In this document: in pieces, positions 7,345-15,552 of the stretch | Layout: each line of letters begins with the position of its first letter | Position numbering within the stretch: the first letter of the stretch is position 1 | Origin: an archaeon BMS3Abin17 | Lineage (GTDB): Archaea; Nanobdellota; Nanobdellia; Pacearchaeales; GW2011-AR1 | Length of the DNA: 48,275 nt | Reading direction: 5' to 3' | Assembly: GCA_002897655.1 (NCBI GenBank) | Contig: BDTJ01000018.1 | Coordinates: 1 to 48,275, forward strand | Notes under the pieces: generated by a model | The model's input: the letters and a program-made list of their open reading frames with translations, nothing else | What the model was told of the DNA's origin: nothing | The model's database searches: none | Program-made: the position numbers and the translations under genes

Positions 7345-7351
7345 TTTATTT

Positions 7352-8197
7352 TTATTGGAATAAGTCTTCTTTTGTGAAAGTATCTAAAAACTTTTTCTGA
7401 ATTTTGTTTATTTCTATGACCTTTGGAAGATTATCTCTATTTTGTTTTGTTGCGCGAAGAGTTTCTTCTAAAAAATTATCAAAAATTTTCTTTTTATCAA
7501 CGCTAAAAAGTGCATAAAATTCGCAACCATTTACTTCCACCACTGTTCTCTTCTTACCATCTATTCTGCAGGGTAATCTTATTTCTTGAGAGTTGCCATC
7601 TAAAGACGTTTTATATACCAATTCATTACTTGTTCTATCAAAACTTTTGTAAACAATTGGAATTGAATAGGTGATCTCAATTGAATCTGGATTTATAAAA
7701 TTAGCATAATTTTTGGTGAAATTTGTTCCTTCTAAAATAGAATCTATATCTTTTGGAAGATTAGACCTATGCCTTATTAGTTTTTTAGGATGTTCCCCCA
7801 AAACACTCAAAAGATTCCCTTCTTTATTTTTGAAAAAATCTAATGCGGTTTGAAATTTATCCGCATTCAATAAATTAGTATACATTTGATATGATGGCCA
7901 ACTATTACAAAAATCACACCCTTTTTTTGCACTAATCATCCAATTTAAATCGCCGTTTCTCTTTGTTGTTTCCCAAACTTTCTCCTCAATATAATTTTCC
8001 ATTTCGTCAAATCTCTGAAGATATGGTAAAACATCATTAAAACAAATTCCTTTAATTGTTCTTTTTCCTAATTCAGCATATAATTTAACCTTCTTTGAGC
8101 TTAGATTATTTAATGCTCTTTCAGATCCTTCTAGAAATTGTTTATTTTCTCGATATTCTCTTATTAGGGCAGTTAAACTTTGTTTTTTGTTTGCCAT
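7352..8197 (-). CDS. Orphan protein, first gene of an unknown operon
   Basis: A 281-residue soluble protein that I do not recognise. The N-terminal 60 residues are helical and charged. A CDFC pair (about residues 95-98) with other scattered cysteines could bind metal but is not a clear zinc finger. The second half has strand-like segments IEITYSIPIVYKSF and KRTVVEVNGCEFYALFSV. It is the promoter-proximal gene of the minus-strand trio and is divergent from the Lrp-like regulator with only about 115 bases between, which suggests that regulator may control it. Confidence 0.65.
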   Translation of the reverse strand: MANKKQSLTALIREYRENKQFLEGSERALNNLSSKKVKLYAELGKRTIKGICFNDVLPYLQRFDEMENYIEEKVWETTKRNGDLNWMISAKKGCDFCNSWPSYQMYTNLLNADKFQTALDFFKNKEGNLLSVLGEHPKKLIRHRSNLPKDIDSILEGTNFTKNYANFINPDSIEITYSIPIVYKSFDRTSNELVYKTSLDGNSQEIRLPCRIDGKKRTVVEVNGCEFYALFSVDKKKIFDNFLEETLRATKQNRDNLPKVIEINKIQKKFLDTFTKEDLFQ

Positions 8198-8283
8198 TTT
8201 ATTTAAACTTTTATTTTGTTACTACTTCATAGTGAGAAGGATATATTAACCTTCTTGTATTAATATTAATGAAAACCGATATA

Positions 8284-8291
8284 TTTATAAG
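8284..8291 (+). promoter_or_regulatory. TATA box of the double Lrp-like regulator
   Basis: TTTATAAG centred about 27 bases before the ATG at 8314 supports that start and a leaderless transcript. The longer frame beginning at 8269 would start upstream of the TATA box. Confidence 0.5.
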
Positions 8292-8313
8292 ATATAGTAG
8301 TTATTCATTAATT

Positions 8314-9294
8314 ATGGTCTCCATATTAGATAAGAAGGATAAAAAGATTCTTTATGAATTGGATTTAGATTCAAGACAACCTTTAACAAAAATTGCTAAA
8401 AAGGTTCAGCTTTCAAGAGAGAGTATTCTTTATAGAATTAAAAAATATCAAAATGAAGGTATAATTAGAGATTATTTGACAGTTATTGACATGGCTAAAT
8501 TAGGATTTATTCATCATAAGATATACATAAAATTGCACAATATTACAGAAGAACAAGAAAAGAAGTTTATTCAATCATTAGGCAAAAATCCAAACATATC
8601 TTGGATTTCTAGTTGCGACGGGAAATATTCTTTGATTTTTGGTACAACGACAAAATCAGTAATTGAATTAAATAATTTAATGAAAGAGATAGATAATAAA
8701 TATTGGAAATTTATCAAGGAAAAGGACATCTCGGCAATTATTGATGCTTCACATTTTGATCGTAGCTATTTGGTTGAGAAAGAAAATTCTAGTGAAAGAA
8801 AAGCATATTGGGGCGGCAAATCTGAAAAGGTAAAACTAGATGATATAAACTTTGAAATCCTTAATGAGTTGTCAAAAAATTCTAGAGTTAGTTCGGTTGA
8901 AATTGCAGAAAAATTGAAGATATCTCCAGATGCAGTAATTCAGAGGATTAAAGGATTGGAGCGGTCGAAGGTTGTTATTAATTATATGGTTTGGCCAAAT
9001 GTTAACAAGCTTACGGGATTATATTACAAAGTACTTGTGACCTTGCATAGCATGAATAAAGAAAAAGAAAATCGACTAAAAAGTTATTGTTTGCAAAATC
9101 CGAACATTGTTTATATGGTTAATTCGTTTGGACAATGGCAGTTGGAATTAGATATTGAGGTTGAAAATATGGAGCAATTTAGGGATTTAATGAGGAAATT
9201 TTTAAATAGATTTTCAGATGTTGTTTCGGATTATTCTCCTTTGAATATTTTTGAAGAGTATAAATTTAGATTTTTTGAAAATAATATCGTTTAG
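8314..9294 (+). CDS. Tandem Lrp/AsnC-family transcription regulator
   Basis: A 326-residue protein made of two Lrp/AsnC units. Unit 1 has the HTH DKKDKKILYELDLDSRQPLT, and unit 2, from about residue 173, has DDINFEILNELSKNSRVSSV. Each is followed by a RAM-like effector region. Ordinary Lrp proteins are about 150 residues, so this is a natural double-length form, seen in archaea. It should bind DNA and respond to a small molecule or to its own dimer state. It is divergent from the orphan three-gene operon and may regulate it (inference). Start chosen by the TATA spacing. Confidence 0.8.
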   Translation: MVSILDKKDKKILYELDLDSRQPLTKIAKKVQLSRESILYRIKKYQNEGIIRDYLTVIDMAKLGFIHHKIYIKLHNITEEQEKKFIQSLGKNPNISWISSCDGKYSLIFGTTTKSVIELNNLMKEIDNKYWKFIKEKDISAIIDASHFDRSYLVEKENSSERKAYWGGKSEKVKLDDINFEILNELSKNSRVSSVEIAEKLKISPDAVIQRIKGLERSKVVINYMVWPNVNKLTGLYYKVLVTLHSMNKEKENRLKSYCLQNPNIVYMVNSFGQWQLELDIEVENMEQFRDLMRKFLNRFSDVVSDYSPLNIFEEYKFRFFENNIV

Positions 9295-9324
9295 ACAACC
9301 TTTCAGAGATAAAGGTATCTCTCT

Positions 9325-9900
9325 TTATTCGTTTTTTTCTTTTTTCTCCCTATAAAAACATTTATTCGCTAATTTTTTATCAATAAAAGTAAATTTATTC
9401 TTTTTGATTAAAGCATCTGAACAAAGCTCCTTAAAAGTATAAATCTCGATTTCTTTTTTTAATGTTTTTACTGCCCGAACTAATGGGGCGAAATCTCCAT
9501 CCCCTGAAATTAAAATAGCTTTGTCATATTTGTTTTTTGTTGCGTCCATAATCATATCAATGACCAAATGAATATCATCCCCCTTAATAGAATAAAATTC
9601 TTCATCTAGATTATTTAACCTCTTTTGTCTTTTACACATAACAACTTCAAACTTTTTTAATTTCCTTAAACGATCAAATAATTTCTGTTGTCTCTCCAAT
9701 TTGTTTATATTTAATTTTCTCTTTAAGGAAGCATTATAATACATTACTTTTACTAATTTGTTTCCCTTGCAAATTTCTTTAGCAAGTTTTTCAAAATCAA
9801 ACATAAAATCATTGTATCTGCTGTTTATTGTTTTTATTCCATAAACAAAATTAGCACCATCAATGTAAATAGAGATTCTTTTCAAATTACTCTTTTTCAT
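9325..9900 (-). CDS. NYN-domain (LabA/DUF88-type) putative ribonuclease
   Basis: A 191-residue protein of the PIN-like NYN fold. Acidic metal-site residues are visible: Asp14 in YIDGANF, the pair in KGDDIHLVIDMI, and SGDGDFAPLV. This arrangement is usual for NYN nucleases, which cut RNA. It spans one complete domain with a short Lys/Glu-rich tail. It is convergent with the Lrp-like regulator. Substrate unknown. Confidence 0.8.
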   Translation of the reverse strand: MKKSNLKRISIYIDGANFVYGIKTINSRYNDFMFDFEKLAKEICKGNKLVKVMYYNASLKRKLNINKLERQQKLFDRLRKLKKFEVVMCKRQKRLNNLDEEFYSIKGDDIHLVIDMIMDATKNKYDKAILISGDGDFAPLVRAVKTLKKEIEIYTFKELCSDALIKKNKFTFIDKKLANKCFYREKKEKNE

Positions 9901-9903
9901 CTT

Positions 9904-10035
9904 AAAAAATACCGGCGTTGCCGAAGCAAAACCAGGAACACGTTTTGCAGGATGTCCAAAGACTTAAGGCAATCCCTGTTACCTTATTATACTAGAATCT
10001 TAGTATTATTTAAGTCTTTTGCTGGCTTAAAATTT
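9904..10035. other. Structured intergenic region with two hairpins
   Basis: No gene is seen in 9901-10089. It holds a hairpin GCAAAAC/GTTTTGC (about 9926-9950), then AGGATGTCC, then long-range arms AAAGACTTAA/TTAAGTCTTT around an inner ATACTA/TAGTAT stem, and ends near TGGCTTAA. This order (hairpin, AGGATGTCC linker, hairpin, TGGCnTAA) is reminiscent of the three 115-bp elements elsewhere in the window, though overall sequence identity is low. Confidence 0.3.
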
Positions 10036-10089
10036 CCTTATCAATAAAAAATTTGCTGGATTGGCTTGATTGAAATTGTAGTTGGAGAA

Positions 10090-10434
10090 TTAAGGTGATT
10101 TTTGAGACATTTGGAGAGTTTTCTTATTTTCCACACATAAATCTTGCTTAGTCAGAAACCATGCAAATTTCAGGAAGTTTTTTGCAATTTCATTATCCAT
10201 ATCTAACTTATACATGTCAGATTTTCCAACTCTTCTTGTTTTGATGATTATGCCTTTTTTCAAAAACTCATCAAAAAAACTTTTAAGAGAATTATAGCTT
10301 ATATTTGCCTCTTTTGCCATATCAGTCATATTAAAATCAAAAAAGTGATTTCCAATTAAGAAATCCAGAAATCTCAATTTAGGAGTATCTCCAAGATATT
10401 CTAAAAATGCTGATTTGTTTTCTTCAGTTTTCAT
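10090..10434 (-). CDS. Winged helix-turn-helix DNA-binding protein
   Basis: A 114-residue protein. Residues about 15-80 match the small archaeal wHTH pattern: FLDFLIGNHFFDFNMTDMAKEAN, then a recognition helix (SYNSLKSFFDEFLKKGII) and a wing (KTRRVGKSDMYKL). It is common in DPANN genomes as a single-domain regulator. It has no effector domain. Promoter TATA (ATTTATAAAT, 10456-10465) lies on the far side of a TTA microsatellite from the start codon. Confidence 0.7.
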   Translation of the reverse strand: MKTEENKSAFLEYLGDTPKLRFLDFLIGNHFFDFNMTDMAKEANISYNSLKSFFDEFLKKGIIIKTRRVGKSDMYKLDMDNEIAKNFLKFAWFLTKQDLCVENKKTLQMSQKSP

Positions 10435-10435
10435 G

Positions 10436-10456
10436 TTATTATTATTATTATTATTA
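10436..10456. repeat. TTA trinucleotide repeat, seven units, in a promoter
   Basis: Seven perfect TTA units sit between the start codon (10432-10434) of the wHTH gene and its TATA box. A change in unit number would alter TATA-to-start spacing by three bases each. Confidence 0.8.
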
Positions 10457-10534
10457 TTTATAAATCTTTCTCTTGTGAATGGTTAAACTGTCAACATTGG
10501 AAACATTTAAATAAGGCATGTTTCTTAGGCTTCT

Positions 10535-10792
10535 ATGAAAAAAGAGAAAGCCCAACTTATGTTTAAGCTTGCATACTCAAAAAAGAATTGGGGAGCAAAG
10601 TATGACCAGCTTGAGCATTTTAAAAGGTTTTCAGATTTAAAGGGGATAGTAAAAGAATTAGAAAATATTGGGTGGTTGATTGTGAAAAAGAAAGCCAATT
10701 ACACTGGAATATCGCTCAATCCAAAATTTAAAAAAGAGATTATTGAATTTATTGAAGAGCAAATACCCACAGTTAAAGGCTGGATAATGTAA
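10535..10792 (+). CDS. Small winged-helix-like hypothetical protein
   Basis: An 85-residue basic protein. FSDLKGIVKELENIGWLIVKKKANYTGISLNPKFKKEI resembles the second half of a winged helix domain, with a recognition helix and beta wing. I cannot assign a family. It is divergent from the other wHTH gene, with about 100 bases between and a TATA-like TTTAAATAAG (10507-10516) upstream. A regulatory role is an inference. Confidence 0.55.
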   Translation: MKKEKAQLMFKLAYSKKNWGAKYDQLEHFKRFSDLKGIVKELENIGWLIVKKKANYTGISLNPKFKKEIIEFIEEQIPTVKGWIM

Positions 10793-10868
10793 TAAAAAAT
10801 TTGCGCGGAACAAAACCCTTTCTTTCATCCCCATTATCTGATAAATCACTCAGGCTGTTTTAGATATA

Positions 10869-10943
10869 TCAAACAAACTTAATCTTTTGTTTGTTTGATT
10901 ATTAGAAAACCAAAAATAAGCCAAAAAACTTTTTTGGTTTTCT
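10869..10943. terminator. Two consecutive hairpins between genes
   Basis: Arms TCAAACAAAC/GTTTGTTTGA (10869-10898) and AGAAAACCAAAAA/TTTTTTGGTTTTCT (10904-10943) lie between the small wHTH-like gene and the DedA-PAP2 gene. The second ends with a T-rich run and directly precedes the downstream promoter (TTTAAATA, about 10950-10957). Terminator or regulatory function is inferred. Confidence 0.35.
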
Positions 10944-10977
10944 ATATCTTTAAATAGATATTTATCTTTTAGATATC

Positions 10978-12279
10978 ATGCCACTTATTGATAAAATATT
11001 AAACTTGCCACTTCCTGTTTTGAACCATTGGGGTTATTGGATAGTTTTATTTGGAGCAATGTTAGAAGCAATTCCTTTGGTGGGGTTATTTGCTCCGGGT
11101 ATGCTAATTGTTATTATTGGGGGGTTTTTTGCAAAGATTGGAATTCTTGAAGTTGGGGATGTTATCTTTTTCGCATCAATAGGAGCAATAATTGGAGATT
11201 TAATTGGGTATAGTATAGGTAAAAAATATGGCTACTCATTTCTTTCAAAATATGGTAAATACTTTTTCTTCAAAAAAGAGCATTTTGAAAAAACAAAAAA
11301 ATTGATGAATCATCACACAGGAAAAGCTTTAATTATTGGGCGGTTTAATTCCTTAACAAGAGCATTCGCCCCTTTTGTTGCAGGGACATCAAATATACCC
11401 TTTATCAAATTTATTATTTATAATATAATTGGAGGAATTAGCTGGGCAATTTCATTTGTTATGATTGGCTATATCTTTGGAAAAGGTTATGAAATTGCCG
11501 CCCAATATATTGGGAAGTTTATTTTCATTGCCATTGTTTTAAGTGCAATAATTATTTACTTATACAGATTTATAAACAAAAGAAAACATATTTTTTCCAG
11601 ATATCATCTTTATGCTTTAATTCTTAATATCTTTTCGTTGTATTTATTTTCTAAAATGGTTGAAGACATTATTGATGGAGAATTAATTACAAAACTAGAT
11701 GTTTGGCTCAATGCAAAAGTAGTCATGTTCTGGAATCCTTTTTTTAACAAAATAATGATTTTTATTACAAACATAGCAAGTCCTTCTCATCTATTTGCTT
11801 TATCATTAATTTTATTTGGGATTCTCATTTACAAAAAGAAATGGTATTATTCTTTATTGTTATTATTTAGCATGGTCGGGGGATTATTATTTGAATTATT
11901 GACAAAACTTATTATTCAAAGAGCAAGACCTGAAAATGCATTAATTGAAGTGAGCGGATATAGTTTTCCAAGCGGGCATGCAACAATGGCAATAATTTTC
12001 TTCTCATTACTGCTTTATTCATTTAAAGATGATATAAAAAACAGCTTATTAAAAAAAGGCTTTATTATTATGAATATCTTTTTGTTCCTGATAATTGGAT
12101 TTAGCAGAGTGTATCTTAATGTGCATTGGTTTAGCGACATTATCTCAGGATTTGCTTTAGGTTTATTCTGGTTAACACTGTTAATATTAATATTTAAAAC
12201 AATTATATCCTTGTCAAAAAAGACCTTAAATATGGCAAGAAATTTCTTAGGGGGAAGTATTAAATCTAAAAAGGTTTAA
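10978..12279 (+). CDS. DedA/VTT membrane domain fused to PAP2 phosphatase
   Basis: A 433-residue polytopic membrane protein. Residues about 1-200 form a DedA (VTT) domain, with the usual F/LAPGMLIVIIGGF and GRFNSLTRAFAPFVAGTSNI segments; such domains act in lipid scrambling or undecaprenyl/polyprenyl-phosphate recycling. Residues about 230-410 are a PAP2 phosphatase with KLIIQRARP, YSFPSGHAT and SRVYLNVHWFSD, the three catalytic signatures, all complete. The fusion suggests one protein that both moves and dephosphorylates a lipid pyrophosphate carrier. The substrate is inferred. Confidence 0.85.
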   Translation: MPLIDKILNLPLPVLNHWGYWIVLFGAMLEAIPLVGLFAPGMLIVIIGGFFAKIGILEVGDVIFFASIGAIIGDLIGYSIGKKYGYSFLSKYGKYFFFKKEHFEKTKKLMNHHTGKALIIGRFNSLTRAFAPFVAGTSNIPFIKFIIYNIIGGISWAISFVMIGYIFGKGYEIAAQYIGKFIFIAIVLSAIIIYLYRFINKRKHIFSRYHLYALILNIFSLYLFSKMVEDIIDGELITKLDVWLNAKVVMFWNPFFNKIMIFITNIASPSHLFALSLILFGILIYKKKWYYSLLLLFSMVGGLLFELLTKLIIQRARPENALIEVSGYSFPSGHATMAIIFFSLLLYSFKDDIKNSLLKKGFIIMNIFLFLIIGFSRVYLNVHWFSDIISGFALGLFWLTLLILIFKTIISLSKKTLNMARNFLGGSIKSKKV

Positions 12280-12325
12280 ATTCAGATTATCGTTTATTTA
12301 ATCAAAGAGGATGGTAAATAGATTC

Positions 12326-12511
12326 CTATTTATAGCACTTCCTCACAACTGGGCAAAGAACAATTGATATATTTATCAACATCCATAAGATAAATGTGCT
12401 TATCAAAAGATTTCCGTCAACTTTAAGCAGGTATTGAATATAATACAAAAATGAGATGAAAGCTGCTTCTGATGCGACCCAAAATATCCAATTACTTGTC
12501 TTTTTTACCAT
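12326..12511 (-). CDS. Small two-span membrane protein
   Basis: A 61-residue protein with two hydrophobic stretches (WIFWVASEAAFISFLYYIQYL and LLISTFILWMLINISIVL). I do not recognise a family. A TATA-like ATTTAAAT lies about 25 bases upstream (12532-12540). It is divergent from the antiporter gene. Confidence 0.45.
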   Translation of the reverse strand: MVKKTSNWIFWVASEAAFISFLYYIQYLLKVDGNLLISTFILWMLINISIVLCPVVRKCYK

Positions 12512-12589
12512 CTTTTATAGACTCATATTTTACATTTAAATAAAGAATCATACATTTATAAATCTTAGTTTTTTAATATATAAAAGAGA

Positions 12590-13747
12590 ATGATAAACAT
12601 ATTTTTATTTTTGGGCTTGGTATTTTTACTAACTTTCTTAATTGGAAGATTATTAGAAAAGATTCGGGTTCCCTGGATTTTCTCTGCTCTCATTATAGGT
12701 TCGTTGTTTGCTATTTATAACCCATTTACTTCCATAACTTCTTCTTCCACCTTTGAATTTTTGGCACAACTTGGAATGTATTTCCTGCTTTTTCTAATTG
12801 GTTTTGAAATAGATTTAAAAAAATTGAAAAAAAGTAAAAACTTTATTTTTAAAGCGACATTCTTTACTCTTTTTTTAGCAACTATTTTTGGAACACTTTT
12901 AATTCACTTTGTTTTTGGATATTCCTGGCTTATATCCTCTCTTGTTGCGTTATCTTTTGCTACTGTTGGAGAAGCTATTTTAATACCCATCTTAGATGAA
13001 TTTAAAATTGTGAACACAAAACTGGGCCAGAGTATAATCGGAATAGGAACCTTAGATGATGTTATAGAAATCCTGCTTTTAATTTTAGTTGGTGTTGTAA
13101 TTGGCTCCGGAATTCATTCTGGTTCTAATATTATTTTAACCTTAATCTCTCTTGCTGTTTTAGTTATTCTTGCCTTTAGTTTAATCAAATTAAAAAAACA
13201 GGATGGAAAATTAAAATTTATCTCAATTGAGTATTTATTTCTGTTCATACTCTTTGTCTTATTCCTATTTTTAGGTATAGGAAAATTGGCTCATGCCGCC
13301 CCTATTGCCGCATTACTTGCTGGAATTACCCTTAATGCATTCCTCCCTGACAACAGAGTGGAAGGAGTAAAAACTGGAATCAAAATACTATGTTATGGTT
13401 TCTTTGCTCCTATATTCTTCTTATGGGTAGGGATATCTTTAGATATAAACTATCTCTTTGCATCCCCTTTATTAATTCTTTTAGTGGTTGCGGTTTCAAA
13501 TGGAGCAAAACTTTTGGGAAGCTGGATGATTGGAAGAAAAGAACTTGGAACAAAACAGTCTATACTTTTAGGAATTGGACTTTCAGTGAGATTTAGCACA
13601 AGCATTATAATAATAAAAATTTTATTGGATAATAATTTAATTGAAAAAGATTTATATTCTGTAATTATAGCTTCAGCAATAATACTTACTTTCCTTGTTC
13701 CTGTTTTATTTTCCAGATTACTGGTTCGGTGGAAAGTGACCAGATAA
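12590..13747 (+). CDS. CPA2-type Na+(K+)/H+ antiporter membrane domain
   Basis: A 385-residue protein with about 12 membrane helices. It has the CPA2 features GRLLEKIRVPWIFSALIIG near the start, GMYFLLFLIGFEIDLKKLKK, ATVGEAILIPILDEF and GIGTLDDVIEILLLILVG, where the acidic pair is in the transport core. No RCK/TrkA domain follows, unlike the second antiporter at 20728-22449. The ion is not predictable from sequence alone. Confidence 0.85.
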   Translation: MINIFLFLGLVFLLTFLIGRLLEKIRVPWIFSALIIGSLFAIYNPFTSITSSSTFEFLAQLGMYFLLFLIGFEIDLKKLKKSKNFIFKATFFTLFLATIFGTLLIHFVFGYSWLISSLVALSFATVGEAILIPILDEFKIVNTKLGQSIIGIGTLDDVIEILLLILVGVVIGSGIHSGSNIILTLISLAVLVILAFSLIKLKKQDGKLKFISIEYLFLFILFVLFLFLGIGKLAHAAPIAALLAGITLNAFLPDNRVEGVKTGIKILCYGFFAPIFFLWVGISLDINYLFASPLLILLVVAVSNGAKLLGSWMIGRKELGTKQSILLGIGLSVRFSTSIIIIKILLDNNLIEKDLYSVIIASAIILTFLVPVLFSRLLVRWKVTR

Positions 13748-13830
13748 CTGTGTACTAAGAAAATAGATTTTGGTCACTCTTAAAATTATACAAAAAGTCT
13801 GACGCCTCAACCGAGGAAGATAGTAAAATG

Positions 13831-13851
13831 TGATCCTGATGGGATTTTTTT
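13831..13851 (+). terminator. Possible terminator after the antiporter gene
   Basis: A short ATCC-tgatg-GGAT stem followed by seven Ts ends an otherwise gene-free stretch. A second small hairpin CCTC-aacc-GAGG lies at 13805-13816. A small RNA ending here is possible but not supported further. Confidence 0.3.
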
Positions 13852-13900
13852 ACTTGTCTTTATTTATTATATTGGATAAAAGCTGGTTTTATTTATAAGT

Positions 13901-13916
13901 ATTGTCGAGATGGAAA
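13901..13916. repeat. 16-bp direct repeat, left copy, beside toxin-antitoxin pair
   Basis: GTATTGTCGAGATGGA is identical to 14469-14484. The two copies enclose the antitoxin-toxin pair and its promoter and nothing else, so the pair may have arrived as one unit. Confidence 0.75.
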
Positions 13917-13925
13917 AGATATAAT

Positions 13926-14171
13926 TTATTTGTAGACTCTTTTTCTATGATCAAACTTCAATAATATTAATTCGTCCCCTTTTATTGTATAAACAAGCCT
14001 AAATGGTTTAATATAAAGGGTTCTTTCTCCTCTTGTATATCTTAATGGCTTTCCAACAAAAGGGTTTTCTAAAATCTTGGTAATCTGTGCCTTTAACTTC
14101 TTTAATAAGAAATCATCAAGTTTTTTAGTTTGTTTAACAAAAAGGGGTGAACGGGTAATCTTGTTTATCAT
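13926..14171 (-). CDS. RelE/ParE-superfamily toxin (putative mRNA interferase)
   Basis: An 81-residue protein with the RelE fold pattern: N-terminal helix hairpin (SPLFVKQTKKLDDFLLKKLKAQITKIL), then strands with KPLRYTRGERTLYIKPFRLVYTI and a final LILLKFDHRKRVYK. In this superfamily the Arg/Lys/His residues of these strands cut ribosome-bound mRNA. It lies directly after the antitoxin gene. I take the ATG at 14171, one base past the antitoxin stop; an ATG at 14183 would overlap by 11 bases. Confidence 0.8.
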   Translation of the reverse strand: MINKITRSPLFVKQTKKLDDFLLKKLKAQITKILENPFVGKPLRYTRGERTLYIKPFRLVYTIKGDELILLKFDHRKRVYK

Positions 14172-14172
14172 T

Positions 14173-14424
14173 TCACCATGCATTCATTTCTTTAAGAAAA
14201 TCCTCTTTTTTTAAGGTAATACCCTTACCTTCATCAATATCTTTCCATATCTTATTAAGTTCTTTGAGTTCCATTTCTTCTTCTTTTGTTAAACCATCTA
14301 CTTTCTTTAATATAATCAAATTATCCTTCTTAGTTACAGTAAAAGGAGTTCCCACTCCAATATTCTTCCTTATTTCTTCAGGTATTACAATTTGGCCTTT
14401 TGTGCTCAGTTTAGTTATTTCCAT
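14173..14424 (-). CDS. AbrB/SpoVT-type antitoxin
   Basis: An 83-residue protein. The N-terminal half is a swapped-hairpin AbrB domain (MEITKLSTKGQIVIPEEIRK), a DNA-binding fold that usually represses its own operon. The C-terminal helix-rich half should wrap the toxin. It is the promoter-proximal gene of the pair. TTATAAGTAAGAA upstream (about 14436-14451) supplies a TATA-like element. Confidence 0.85.
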   Translation of the reverse strand: MEITKLSTKGQIVIPEEIRKNIGVGTPFTVTKKDNLIILKKVDGLTKEEEMELKELNKIWKDIDEGKGITLKKEDFLKEMNAW

Positions 14425-14468
14425 TGCCTAAAGTAAGATATTCTTACTTATAAATGTTTTGATCTATG

Positions 14469-14484
14469 GTATTGTCGAGATGGA
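14469..14484. repeat. 16-bp direct repeat, right copy, beside toxin-antitoxin pair
   Basis: This is identical to 13901-13916. It lies between the antitoxin promoter and the truncated methyltransferase gene. Confidence 0.75.
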
Positions 14485-14507
14485 GTGTATGGGTTGGGGA
14501 AACTTTT

Positions 14508-14942
14508 TTACACAATTTTCTTTCCAACATAATAATCAAAATAATACCCTCTTTTCTTGTCTGGAATAAACTTTCCAGATTTCAAAGTTTTGAATAAAGG
14601 GTTCTTCTTTGGCATTTCATAATATCCAACAAATATCAATAAACCATTTTTCTTAAGACTTTTGTTTAAAATTTTTAGAATATTCTGTGTTTCTTGTTCT
14701 TTAAAATAAGTAGGCATACCAAAAGAGAAAAAGCTCATAATAACATCATATTTTCCTTTTAATTTTAGCTTTGTAATATCTTGATGTACGAATTTGCATC
14801 CCTTGAGACTTTTTCTTTTCTTAGCTTTCTTTAACATTCCTTTAGAAAAATCAAGTAATGTTATATGTTTATAATCTGCCTTAACAAAAAGTTCAGTTAT
14901 AATCCCTGTTCCAGCCCCCAAATCTAATATTTCTATGTATTT
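14508..14942 (-). pseudogene. SAM-dependent methyltransferase, 5'-truncated
   Basis: The frame encodes KYIEILDLGAGTGIITELF, motif I of a class I methyltransferase, and then LLDFSKGMLKKA and VHQDITKLKLKGKYDVIMSFFSF, but begins right at that motif. An in-frame stop precedes it at 14943-14945, where the next gene starts in the other direction. Family members normally have about 30-50 residues before motif I. The only start codons are internal (TTG at 14921). It probably is a remnant, unless the shortened domain still folds. Confidence 0.6.
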
Positions 14943-14944
14943 TT

Positions 14945-15547
14945 ATGAAAGCAAACTATTATTATAAGAAAAGAAGAAACAGGAAAGCAAAATATATTCT
15001 TATTATAGTTGTTGTTTTAATTGGTTTAGTCTGGGCTTATGATTCAGGATATATTGAAATTCCAAAGACACAAACAACAGCTTTAGAGAAATATAAATGT
15101 CCTTCAGATATTATCCCTACATTTTTATCTACTGAAGATTATGACTCTTGGGATGGAACTGGATTATATTGGTATGATGGAACTCCTATGAGCAAATATA
15201 GAGAATATACTCACACCCCTGCTTTAGATTTATGTAGAAAGGGAAAATTTGAAGGAGAAAATATTAATTATTTTTATTGTAATAATTTAATATACGACAA
15301 AAGTGAAACAGAAATTTCTGAAGAAGGAAAGATAGGAAAGACGATTACAACAAGATATGTAATTAACTTAGAAGTGAAAAAATATAAAGATATGGAAAAA
15401 GACGCCGGAATCTATGGAATTCAAAAGTGGGTAGAATATCAGGTAACTAATTCTTTGTGTTTTCCTGTAGAAGAAATACCAAAATCAAGAGATATGTTAG
15501 AGGAATTTCAGAATTGGGTTATAAAAGAAGAAGTTTGGAAATATTGA
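14945..15547 (+). CDS. Membrane-anchored extracellular protein, unknown
   Basis: A 200-residue protein with a basic start (KKRRNRKAK), one membrane span (YILIIVVVLIGLVWAY) and an extracellular part with four or more cysteines (for example YKCPSDI, LDLCRKG, FYCNN, SLCFP). No enzyme motif is recognised. The next gene, convergent, is another small anchored Cys-rich protein. Confidence 0.65.
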   Translation: MKANYYYKKRRNRKAKYILIIVVVLIGLVWAYDSGYIEIPKTQTTALEKYKCPSDIIPTFLSTEDYDSWDGTGLYWYDGTPMSKYREYTHTPALDLCRKGKFEGENINYFYCNNLIYDKSETEISEEGKIGKTITTRYVINLEVKKYKDMEKDAGIYGIQKWVEYQVTNSLCFPVEEIPKSRDMLEEFQNWVIKEEVWKY

Positions 15548-15552
15548 ATATT

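Noticed and set aside
13793-13850. A fourth copy of the 115-bp element beginning CAAAAAGTC
   Set aside because: Only the first nine or so bases match; the stems, linker and end are different.
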